DNA of 64,000 nucleotides from positions 23,342 to 87,341 of the forward strand of contig JAJXWI010000002.1 in NCBI GenBank assembly GCA_021781705.1, given 5' to 3'. The position numbers and the translations under genes were made by a program. The notes under the pieces were generated by a model. The model was not told the DNA's origin. It did no database searches and saw only the letters and a program-made list of their open reading frames with translations. Numbering within the stretch: position 1 is the stretch's first letter; each line of letters opens with the position of its first letter. The stretch comes from a bacterium (GTDB lineage Bacteria; Verrucomicrobiota; Lentisphaeria; Victivallales; GWF2-38-69). Positions 54,465 to 61,989 of this stretch are shown here, in pieces.

Positions 54465-55727
54465 ATGAATACAAACGTTGTATGGCTTGGTGTCAATTTA
54501 AAAAATCCAATTATAGTTGCTCCATTAACTTTAGTTTCTCATAAACGCATAGAAGAACATGCAAGGCATTATGAAAAAATTGCAAAAACTGGCGTAGGTG
54601 CAATAATAGTAGAGTCTTGTATTCCTATTGAATATGGAGATGCAAGTATCTCCTTCACTCAAAATGACTTATTACCCATAGAAAGTGGATTGGGGAAAAA
54701 TCAATTTATGAGCTTTACCATTTTAGGGCCTTCATACCCTAATGTATGTTCTATCAAGTACGCCATGGTACTCATTAAAGAAATTTGCAGTCGCATTACC
54801 GACACCCCGATAATAGGCAGCATAGTAGTAAATTTTGGAGAAGAAAATGACGTAATAAATGCAGCCAAAAATATGGTCAAATTAGGAATTAAAGGATTAG
54901 AGCTTAACTGTTCATGTCCCAATATACTTACCATGCAAAACGGCAAAAAAAGCAACAATATTGTTTATCGCCAAAGTCCATCTTTAAATATCGTAAAATC
55001 AATAAAAGAACACACTGGATTAGGAATATCATTAAAATTAGCTCCCGGATATATGTTGTCCTCATTAGATAATAACATATTTAAATATATCGATGGAATT
55101 ACTTGCTCAAATGCATACGTGGGATTAATGCCTCCGTCTATAGACCCTCCATTTGGAAGTCAATTTGGCAGATGCCATGATTGGGCCTATTCTGGCATAT
55201 ATGGACCATTTGAACGATTATTGACTTATGCAAGCTTGGCAAAAATAAAAAAAGATCCGTGTTGTCAAAATATTAATCTGTCTGTTGTAGGCGGAATAGT
55301 AGAGGAAAAACATATAGTCGAGTCTTTATTATTAGGAGCAGATACGATTCAGATAAGCTCTGCCGTATTTTGGAAGGGATTTAGATTCGTCAAGAGAGCT
55401 GTCAGTTTTTTAGAACAGTTTATGAGAAAAAATTATTTTAATTCCATTAGTGATTTTAAAGGTAAGTCTTTGAATTATATTCTTTCAAGCGTTGCAGATA
55501 TAAAAAATTATAGTCATGAGTATGAGGTGAAACCGGAAAATCATTTATCTGAAATGACTGTTACAGACAAATGCACTGGATGTCATAACTGCCTTGACAT
55601 GTGTTGTTTGGCATTACACGAGGATAGAAATGGCAAAATAGTAGTAAATAAAGATTTATGTAGCGGTTGTGGCTGGTGTCAAGTCATCTGTCCTGTTGGA
55701 GCGTTTATTAGATATAATAAAGAATAA
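54465..55727 (+). CDS. Dihydroorotate dehydrogenase-like flavoprotein with 4Fe-4S ferredoxin domain
   Basis: Residues about 1-330 are a dihydroorotate dehydrogenase/PreA-type TIM barrel: VWLGVNLKNPIIVAPL, GLELNCSCPN, ISLKLAPGY and SVVGGIVEEKHIVESLLLGA with FMN-site residues. The C-terminal 55 residues have two 4Fe-4S motifs, CTGCHNCLDMCC and CSGCGWCQVICPVGA. The arrangement matches the PreA subunit of dihydropyrimidine dehydrogenase. However, no preT-like partner is present and the barrel is divergent (GLMPPSIDPPFGSQFG replaces the expected active-site region), so the substrate may not be a pyrimidine. AAGGA lies 11 nt upstream. The next gene starts 21 bp later on the same strand. Confidence 0.78.
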   Translation: MNTNVVWLGVNLKNPIIVAPLTLVSHKRIEEHARHYEKIAKTGVGAIIVESCIPIEYGDASISFTQNDLLPIESGLGKNQFMSFTILGPSYPNVCSIKYAMVLIKEICSRITDTPIIGSIVVNFGEENDVINAAKNMVKLGIKGLELNCSCPNILTMQNGKKSNNIVYRQSPSLNIVKSIKEHTGLGISLKLAPGYMLSSLDNNIFKYIDGITCSNAYVGLMPPSIDPPFGSQFGRCHDWAYSGIYGPFERLLTYASLAKIKKDPCCQNINLSVVGGIVEEKHIVESLLLGADTIQISSAVFWKGFRFVKRAVSFLEQFMRKNYFNSISDFKGKSLNYILSSVADIKNYSHEYEVKPENHLSEMTVTDKCTGCHNCLDMCCLALHEDRNGKIVVNKDLCSGCGWCQVICPVGAFIRYNKE

Positions 55728-55748
55728 TTAATTTTAAGTAAATTTTAC

Positions 55749-56951
55749 ATGAATGCGGTTAAGAAATTTCCTAATTATCCAGAAGATGAAATAGATATTA
55801 AAAAAATAGAAAGAATTAATGATTATTTGAGAGGATGGGAAAACTATTATAAACCTGTCCAAATTGATTTCAAAAAAGATGCTTTTAGATGGGTATTCGC
55901 TACTTTTGTAGCAATCGGATTCACTCTATTTAAAGAACACGATCAACTACAACTGCCGTCTTACGTGCTTGTTTTTATTATAAGCATTTGTGGATTTTTT
56001 GCAGGCGTGTTACCCTATAGCATTTATGATTCAATGATTTACCAAAGGTTTATTGATGCAATATTTTATGAGGGACTGAAATTAGAGAAAGCTTTCCCAT
56101 GGTTACCTCAATGCCGTCATAACGCGTTAAAGAATTCAAAATTGCTGCGTCGGAATTCTATTTTATTCTATTTTATTAATGGCACTTTTTTATTATTTAC
56201 ATCTGGATATTTTTTTAGCGTTTGGGCACTCAATTTTTCAAAAATTGGTGGAATTGCAATATTTTTTTTCATTATTTTACTAATATTTTTGATTTATTTA
56301 TTTCTTAATAAAATACATTTTCATTCACATAAAATATTTCTCAGATTTTCTCTAGAAAATATCGATGCTCCAAGTTCCATTCCAGAAAATGTATGGGAAT
56401 TGGCACAGGGAGAATATGAAAAATTAACACGATCAACAATCGAGCTTGAGAATATGAAAATACGCACGAAAGAGACTACTTCTGTATATTTTTTATATGT
56501 TTTCTTGGGGATTGGATTTATTTTTTCAACAGATACTCATTTTATTACAATCCAAGGAAGGTTACTGATAACTGCATTAATAAGCTTTTTGGGAATTGTT
56601 GGGAACAGCTTAATTTTTATGATTTATATGGGATTACATAGAGATTTACTTTCAGTTGTCTATGAAGGATTATCATTAGAAAAAAAATATACCACATTAC
56701 CTCCAGTTATGTTGAACATGCTAGCAAGCCAAAAGGGGCACGGCATAGAACACTTGCATGTATTAGAGTTTCTATTTAGAAATGTGGTTCTATTTGCTGT
56801 TACTGCATTAAGTTTAGATTACGCGTTAACACATAATGTGTTTATAACTGGTTTTATATATTTAGTTTTCGCAACTGGGTCTTCTTTATGGATAGTTCGA
56901 TATTCAAAAAATTGTGCTTCTTTTTTGCAAACTTTTTCAGATGACTTCTGA
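55749..56951 (+). CDS. Internally duplicated membrane protein of unknown function
   Basis: The 400-aa product has two similar halves. Each half begins with a helical segment rich in charge, then two membrane helices, then a motif, FYEGLKLEKAFPWLPQ in the first half and VYEGLSLEKKYTTLPP in the second, and then two further hydrophobic helices. In total about eight spans. I do not recognise the family. It probably forms an operon with the dehydrogenase-like gene. Ribosome site is not evident before the ATG. Confidence 0.65.
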   Translation: MNAVKKFPNYPEDEIDIKKIERINDYLRGWENYYKPVQIDFKKDAFRWVFATFVAIGFTLFKEHDQLQLPSYVLVFIISICGFFAGVLPYSIYDSMIYQRFIDAIFYEGLKLEKAFPWLPQCRHNALKNSKLLRRNSILFYFINGTFLLFTSGYFFSVWALNFSKIGGIAIFFFIILLIFLIYLFLNKIHFHSHKIFLRFSLENIDAPSSIPENVWELAQGEYEKLTRSTIELENMKIRTKETTSVYFLYVFLGIGFIFSTDTHFITIQGRLLITALISFLGIVGNSLIFMIYMGLHRDLLSVVYEGLSLEKKYTTLPPVMLNMLASQKGHGIEHLHVLEFLFRNVVLFAVTALSLDYALTHNVFITGFIYLVFATGSSLWIVRYSKNCASFLQTFSDDF

Positions 56952-57021
56952 TGATTTTTATAAGTAGCGCTGAGACACTCTCAGTAAGAATGATATAATC
57001 AATACTCGCAATAGAGAAAGC

Positions 57022-57906
57022 CTATTTCAATTGATTAGTTTTTTTTGCTACTATAACGTAATAGTCTAAATAACCTTTTATAAATGCTTCATACCATTTT
57101 CTTGTGTATGAATTGGAACAATCTGGCAACAAAACTTGAGAACTCCAAACATCATATCCCTCAAAAACTTTATCCCCTATAGACTGAATTTGAATATCTC
57201 TGAATCCGTTTTGAGAAAAAGCTTTTTCAACTTCTTCGATAGGAAAAGCATTATCTTTGCCTTCCGCGACCCATAATATCATTTCACGCACAGCTTTAGC
57301 ACCTTGTTGAGAAGTTGAAAAATATGTTGTAAAAACAATAGTCCCTCCCGGCTTTAGTATCCTATAAGCTTCTTTTGAAAAATCATGCATAGAAGAAAAA
57401 TGTTGAGCCACTTCAACAGAATAAATCTTATCTACGCTCTCGTCTGGCAAGGTTGTGCGTTCTGATTGGGCTATTATAAAAGACAAATTGGGATAATTTT
57501 CAAAGCTCAATCGATGAATTTTATAAGATCTTTCAATTTGCTCAGATGTTATATCGATACCAATTACTCTTTTAGGATTATATTCCTTCATAATTTTTGC
57601 GCATCCACATCCACGGCCACAACCAATTTCTACAATAACTTCATCTTTTGATATGTCGAGAATATCTATAACTTGAGTATATAGCGCTTCACTACTTCGT
57701 ATTCGTTCATCAACCGTTATTTTCCCTTCCTTTGGAAGAATATTTTCCCAATAACCAAAATTAAGATATCCACCTTTAAAAAGTTCTGACCAAAGACGTT
57801 CATCTCTATATGCCTTAATAATTGGCTCATAACTTGCGTATACAAAATTTGTTGTGCATATGGAAAAAGCTGTTAAGAGTAAAACAATGGTTTTTCGAAA
57901 AGACAT
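57022..57906 (-). CDS. Class I SAM-dependent methyltransferase with a signal peptide
   Basis: The 294-aa protein is a Rossmann methyltransferase resembling the tocopherol/sarcosine methyltransferase group: VEIGCGRGCGCAKIMKEY (motif I), GIDITSEQIERSYKI (post-I), DKIYSVEVAQHFSSMHDF (motif II) and ILKPGGTIVFTTYFS (motif III). The first 24 residues (KTIVLLLTAFSICTTNFVYA) look like a cleavable signal peptide. SAM is not expected outside the cytoplasm, so export would be odd; a signal-anchor or an artefactual N-terminus are alternatives. It converges with the membrane-protein gene. Confidence 0.8.
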   Translation of the reverse strand: MSFRKTIVLLLTAFSICTTNFVYASYEPIIKAYRDERLWSELFKGGYLNFGYWENILPKEGKITVDERIRSSEALYTQVIDILDISKDEVIVEIGCGRGCGCAKIMKEYNPKRVIGIDITSEQIERSYKIHRLSFENYPNLSFIIAQSERTTLPDESVDKIYSVEVAQHFSSMHDFSKEAYRILKPGGTIVFTTYFSTSQQGAKAVREMILWVAEGKDNAFPIEEVEKAFSQNGFRDIQIQSIGDKVFEGYDVWSSQVLLPDCSNSYTRKWYEAFIKGYLDYYVIVAKKTNQLK

Positions 57907-58256
57907 AATAGATTCTCACTTTTAAATTTCTTTTTTTTCTTATTACGAAAATAGCTCACTTAATGAACTTATAGATATACCTAATTCCACGGTTTTTTAG
58001 TTACTTGTTGACCTTGATACCGCCCGTATTTTAACGATTCTTAGGCATATATATAAAGCCCCCAAAATAACAATACAAAAAATATCGTGAAGATTTCTTA
58101 GAAAACTTTAGCTTTAAGAAATATCAAGCAATAACACAAAAATATTTTATTTGATATTTGTCAATTCGTGGTTAGATCTAAAATTTGAGTATGCCTCGCC
58201 AATATGATTTTAAAATGCATCGAAACTGCGGTTTTTAATTTTACCGTTTATTTTTA
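57907..58256. other. Intergenic gap, nothing recognised
   Basis: AT-rich sequence without open frames of interest or clear hairpins. It should contain the promoter for the leftward methyltransferase gene; no confident match to consensus was found. Confidence 0.4.
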
Positions 58257-58910
58257 CTAGTCATTATGGAATATTCTTAGAGAGGAATTTTTTATTTTTG
58301 ATATCATATTTACGACTTCACGGCCTATCATGTCAAGTTTTGCTAAGTTCTCAATGCGTTTTTTAGCACGTAGAGATTCTCTTGGAGAAAGTATAGTTTC
58401 GAATAAGTGACAGGCTTGGATCAAACCTATAAGAGCAGCTTCGCGTGGGGCTGGAATTTCTTTCTCATTAAGAACAAGTTCTCTGATTCTGGTTTCAAGG
58501 GTGCTGACTTCCTCATTATTTATAATATGATTACGTTTTATGTAAAACTTCCAAAATATTTTTTTATCAACTATTTTTAAAATTCTTTTGTTAACTAACT
58601 CAGAGAGAACTAATTTTTGCACTTTATTGGCGTGATGAAGCAATGCTTTTAACCAGTAAGAAGTAGGCTTTTTGGTTCCTTCTTCGGCAATGACGTTCAG
58701 AATAGAATCTAGAATTTTGTTTCCTGTAGGGATTTTGTCTATTACGATAATGTTCTCGATATCAGCATCTATTTTTCCAACGAATGAAAGTTCACAAAGG
58801 ATTGCGCCAACCAAGGCATAACTAAGTGATATTTCATCAGAATAATTGTATACTTTTCCCGTTGTATTATCTAATGCTAAAAGATAAATTTCTTCCGCAA
58901 AACTAAGCAT
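58257..58910 (-). CDS. GPP34-family protein
   Basis: The 217-aa product matches the GOLPH3/VPS74-like GPP34 family: an opening EEIYLLALDNTTGKVYNYSD, then LSYALVGAILCELSFVGKID, the VIDKIPTGNKILDSILNVI strand-helix and a C-terminal EAALIGLIQACHLFE helix. Eukaryotic members bind PI4P and retain Golgi enzymes; bacterial members are common in actinobacteria and some other phyla but their role is not settled. No neighbour suggests a partner. Length is normal for bacterial members. An R3 repeat starts 28 bp upstream. Confidence 0.75.
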   Translation of the reverse strand: MLSFAEEIYLLALDNTTGKVYNYSDEISLSYALVGAILCELSFVGKIDADIENIIVIDKIPTGNKILDSILNVIAEEGTKKPTSYWLKALLHHANKVQKLVLSELVNKRILKIVDKKIFWKFYIKRNHIINNEEVSTLETRIRELVLNEKEIPAPREAALIGLIQACHLFETILSPRESLRAKKRIENLAKLDMIGREVVNMISKIKNSSLRIFHND

Positions 58911-58938
58911 AAATTACTATCCTTATTTTTTTATCAAC

Positions 58939-59010
58939 CTTTCGTGGCAATTCGTGTCATTCGCGGACACGCTCTTTTTCATCCACTGATTACCCGAAAA
59001 AACACGAATT
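58939..59010 (-). repeat. R3 palindromic repeat, copy D
   Basis: R3 at the downstream end of the longest GxxExxY gene. It has changes in both arms (ATTCGCGGAC, TGATTACCCGAA) but keeps AATTCGTG and CACGAATT at the ends. The GxxExxY reading frame, if restored, would stop exactly in the terminal CACGAATTATAA segment, so gene and repeat are contiguous. Confidence 0.85.
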
Positions 59011-59387
59011 ATAAAACAAGACGTTTATATTGTAATTTCGTCGAGCCGAAATTAATAAGCACTCCGAGCTTGTATCCGGATGCCTTAATAGTTTATTACC
59101 TGTGATTCATGTTCAGTGCCAATATTGGACAACGCTTTTAATTCCAGAATTATTTTGCCGTAACAAATAAAGTCAGCTATATATTCTTTTTCAAGTAGAA
59201 AGTCCTTATATTTTATTCTTAACGGAAACTCACGATCGTAAGGTACGCATCTAAGAATAAACTCTTTTTCTAAAGCCTCTTGATAAACAGCTTCGAGAAA
59301 ACCTGAGCCTAAAACTCTGTGCGTTTCCATACACGATCCAATTATCTCATAACTTTCTTCACTGAATAAAATTGAGCCCAATTTCAT
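59009..59387 (-). pseudogene. GxxExxY (PD-(D/E)XK-like) protein, frameshifted near the C-terminus (copy 2)
   Basis: The frame from [17 protein letters not shown] includes the GxxExxY segment [17 protein letters not shown], a middle REFPLRIKYKDFLLEKEYIA and the nuclease-like D...ExK motif in ADFICYGKIILELKAL. It stops after QVINY at 59085, but a 2-base loss there explains the stop: the next frame continues KASGYKLGVLINFGSTKLQY and KRLVL to a TAA at 59009, the family's normal C-terminus. The intact ancestor would be about 126 aa. AAAGGAGA lies so close to the ATG that a TTG 2 codons later is also possible. Family function is unknown; the fold suggests a nuclease. Confidence 0.8.
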
Positions 59388-59486
59388 TCTCCTTTCGTGG
59401 CAATTCGTGTCATTCGTGGACCACTCTCTTTTTTCATCCACAGATTACACGAAAAAACACGAATTATAAAACAAGACGTTTTTAAT

Positions 59487-59615
59487 GAACTCTTTTTCTA
59501 AGGCCCTTTGATAAACAGCTTCGAGAAAACCTGAGCCTAAAACTCTGTGCGTTTCCTTACACGCTCCAATTATCTCATAACTCTCTTCACTGAATAAAAT
59601 TGAGCTCAATCTCAT
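59487..59615 (-). pseudogene. GxxExxY protein N-terminal fragment (copy 3)
   Basis: [20 protein letters not shown] through [17 protein letters not shown], then out of the family and into R3 sequence. It carries several unique substitutions (ACKETH, QRALE), so it is the most diverged of the truncated copies. The deletion joins the same two points as in copies 1 and 4, apart from small changes at the junction. Confidence 0.75.
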
Positions 59616-59714
59616 TCTCCTTTCGTGGCAATTCGTGTCATTCGTGGACACGCTCTTTTTTTCATCCACGGATTACACGAAAAAACACGAATTATAAAAC
59701 AAGACGTTTGTATT

Positions 59715-59843
59715 GAACTCTTTTTCTAAAGCCTCTTGATAAACAGCTTCAAGGAAACCTGAGCCTAAAACTCTGTGCGTTTCCATACACACTCCAATTA
59801 TCTCATAACTTTCTTCACTGAATAAAATTGAGCTCAATTTCAT
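59715..59843 (-). pseudogene. GxxExxY protein N-terminal fragment (copy 4)
   Basis: [20 protein letters not shown] through [17 protein letters not shown], then [13 protein letters not shown] from R3. Its junction GTTTGTATTGAACTC is identical to that of copy 1 at 50.7 kb. Preceded by AAAGGAGA as in copy 2. Confidence 0.75.
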
Positions 59844-60010
59844 TCTCCTTTCGTGGCAATTCGTGTCATTCGTGGACCACTCTCTTTTTTCATCCACGGA
59901 TTACACGAAAAAGCACGAATTAAAATAAATTTACCACAGAGAGAAATTAGTTCTTCGTGCCTCTGTGTGGGTATATTTTTTGCTAATGTCATATTATAAC
60001 AAACTCAAAG

Positions 60011-60802
60011 TTATTCAATTAATTTATTACAATGGGGGCATATATGAGAAGTTTTTTTCTTCTTTTTCTCTATTTCTTCTACTAAGCCTGCACCGATAAT
60101 AGCTGTAGGCAAAGCAAACATTCCTATTCCAATAACAGCATTACACGCCGCTATAAACTTACCTAACATTGTTGCCGGCCAAATATCGCCATACCCAACA
60201 GTCATTGATGTTATTAAAATCATAGTGGCAGGAATACTTGAAAATTTTTCAGGTTGAGCCGAATTTTCAGCATAATACATCAAAGAAGAAATCATGATTA
60301 AGATAAAGAACATAATAAAGGCAGATAAAATTAGCTCTTCCTTTTTGTTTATGAAAACGTTTTTTATTATCTTTAATGAAGAGCAATACCTTCCAACTTT
60401 AGCTAATCTGAATATTCTGAATAATCTAAGCTCTATTAAGTTTGTTCCTCCTAATGAAATATAAAATGGAAATATTGCAACAAGATCTATCAATGCCATT
60501 GGAGTAAAAAAGAACTTAACTCTTCCTAGAAAAGAGTTGGGATATTTAGGATCAGCAGTACATGCCCACATTCTCATAGAATATTCAACTGTAAAAATAA
60601 TCACAGATGTCAGTTCAAAATACCGCAAAAATGCGCTATACCTCATCTCAAATCTTTGTATTGTTCCCAAAATATTTAATACTACATTAGCAATAATTAA
60701 AGCTATAATAAATATATTAAAAAGCCTGCTTGGATGTTTTGTTTCTTTACCGTGTTCCAGCACTTCCCATATTCTTGATCTAGTAATTTTTATGCCTATC
60801 AT
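60011..60802 (-). CDS. Voltage-gated potassium channel (six-span)
   Basis: The protein has six membrane segments, an S4 voltage sensor with positive charge every third residue (RLFRIFRLAKVGRY) and a pore with the selectivity filter TVGYGD in ILITSMTVGYGDIWP. It resembles bacterial Kv channels such as KvAP/KvLQT-type. A short basic C-terminus ends in a CPHC pair, perhaps half of a zinc knuckle. I start at the ATG at 60802 (MIGIKITRSR); a TTG five codons upstream is possible. The channel would be a homotetramer in the inner membrane. No operon partner. Confidence 0.9.
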   Translation of the reverse strand: MIGIKITRSRIWEVLEHGKETKHPSRLFNIFIIALIIANVVLNILGTIQRFEMRYSAFLRYFELTSVIIFTVEYSMRMWACTADPKYPNSFLGRVKFFFTPMALIDLVAIFPFYISLGGTNLIELRLFRIFRLAKVGRYCSSLKIIKNVFINKKEELILSAFIMFFILIMISSLMYYAENSAQPEKFSSIPATMILITSMTVGYGDIWPATMLGKFIAACNAVIGIGMFALPTAIIGAGLVEEIEKKKKKTSHICPHCNKLIE

Positions 60803-60962
60803 TATATTCCAGCTCAAAATTCAATTCTTGGCGCCAAGGATTATTGTAGCTATATCCATTTAATACCCTCTGTATTTTATATCCTACTTTTAAAAAAAAT
60901 GAAGGTAATTATTAAAAAAACAAGGCTTTTTCCCACATGCGGAATATAATAGAATTTATTGT

Positions 60963-61090
60963 AAAACTCAAAGTGTCGCCGCTCCCTGCATAAGGGCTTG
61001 ATTTTATGTAATAACGCATTCCACGGGCTCACGCCCATGGCTAGAACATAAATAGAATAGACATATTAGCCATGGGCGTAAGCTCGTGGA
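60963..61090 (+). repeat. R1 dispersed repeat (copy 3) with an added inverted arm
   Basis: ACTCAAAGTGTCGCC starts the unit, followed by AAGGGCTTGATTTT and CCACGGGCTCACGCCCATGG to about 61052. An inverted partner AGCCATGGGCGTAAGCTCGT lies at 61068-61088, giving a stem of about 22 bp. The gap 60803-61161 otherwise shows nothing; it must hold the larE and channel promoters. Confidence 0.7.
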
Positions 61091-61161
61091 ACAGAAAAAA
61101 GAAAGAAAAGAGTTTTGCAATTATATTATTGGCATTCTTTATATCATAAGGGATTAAGCAC

Positions 61162-61950
61162 GTGGACATAATAGAAAAAGGAAAATTTTTGATTAACTTG
61201 CTTTCTTCACTGGATTCAGTAGCAATAGCATTTTCCGGAGGAGTGGATAGTTCACTGTTGGCCGTATTTGCTAACAAATACGTAAAGGGGAAAGTATTAC
61301 TGGTAAATGCGTGCACGCCATTCTGCACGGGAAAAGAAACTTTGTTTATAAATAAATGGACAAAAGAAAACGAGTACGATCTGGAAGTTGTAAAGATAGA
61401 CATCCTAAAATTTCCGGAGGTTCAAAAGAACCCACCGGACAGGTGCTACCATTGCAAAAAGATTTTAATGAAAGAGTTACAAGCAGTAGCCGAACACAAT
61501 GGGATAAAAACAATTGCTGACGGCTCAAATATGGATGATTTGTCGGAATATCGTCCAGGAAGTAAAGCTGCGGAGGAACTTGGAATAATTCATCCTTTGA
61601 TAGAAGCACAAATAACAAAAGAAGAAATTAGAGAACTTGCAAAGAAATACAATCTGACAAACTGGAACACACCCGCGCAAGCATGTCTGGCCACTAGAAT
61701 ACCCGTCAACACGCCAATCCTCAATGAAGATCTCAGGAAAATAGAGAAAGCTGAAGATTGTCTTCATCGCCTTGGATTCCTAGCATGCAGAGTTAGAAAG
61801 CTGGGAGATATTGCAAAAATAGAGCTCCCTCAAAGTCGAATTGGTGATTCCCTGCTCTACAGAGAAACAATTGTAGACGAATTAAAAGAACTTGGGTTTC
61901 AACAAATCCTCCTCGACCTTGAAGGATATAAGATGGTTCGTAGTTCGTAG
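61162..61950 (+). CDS. larE: LarE-like ATP-dependent sacrificial sulfur transferase
   Basis: LarE builds the nickel-pincer cofactor of lactate racemase and related LarA enzymes, adenylating the substrate and donating sulfur from its own cysteine. The 262-aa protein has the PP-loop FSGGVDSSLLA, the NPPDRCYHCKKIL motif, ADGSNMDDLSEYRPGSKA and ACLATRIPVNTPI, where Cys is the expected sulfur donor. The start is GTG with AAGGGA 8 nt upstream. No larA, larB or larC is adjacent; they would have to be elsewhere. Length is typical. Confidence 0.9.
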   Translation: MDIIEKGKFLINLLSSLDSVAIAFSGGVDSSLLAVFANKYVKGKVLLVNACTPFCTGKETLFINKWTKENEYDLEVVKIDILKFPEVQKNPPDRCYHCKKILMKELQAVAEHNGIKTIADGSNMDDLSEYRPGSKAAEELGIIHPLIEAQITKEEIRELAKKYNLTNWNTPAQACLATRIPVNTPILNEDLRKIEKAEDCLHRLGFLACRVRKLGDIAKIELPQSRIGDSLLYRETIVDELKELGFQQILLDLEGYKMVRSS

Positions 61951-61978
61951 TTCGTGGTTCGTAGTTCGTGGTGAGGGG
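61936..61978 (+). repeat. R4-type short tandem words after larE
   Basis: GTTCGTAGTTCGTAGTTCGT and further GTTCGTGG words form a direct repeat of about 7-8 bp overlapping the larE stop (the last larE residues VRSS come from it). The same words occur at 51695-51725 and, inverted, at 35262-35280. Confidence 0.75.
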
Positions 61979-61989
61979 ATCCAAACATT

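Larger units (their letters stand above)
59394..59921 (-). repeat. Tandem 228-bp units: R3 hairpin plus GxxExxY 5' fragment (R3 copies E, F, G)
   Basis: Reading frames ending at 59441, 59669 and 59897 start exactly 228 bp apart. Each unit holds one R3 hairpin (59394-59462, 59622-59691, 59849-59921) and the first about 43 codons of a GxxExxY gene. The first unit leads into the long copy at 59009-59387; the other two lead into truncated copies. Units differ by a few percent. The array ends at 59921 with CACGAATTAAAA. Confidence 0.85.

Noticed and set aside
59388..59441. N-terminal extension of the GxxExxY protein (18 residues)
   Set aside because: It translates the R3 hairpin arm; the same extension precedes each copy only because R3 is open in that frame.
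59394..59921. CRISPR-like array
   Set aside because: The repeats are separated by conserved gene fragments, not unique spacers, the period is 228 bp, and no cas gene is present.
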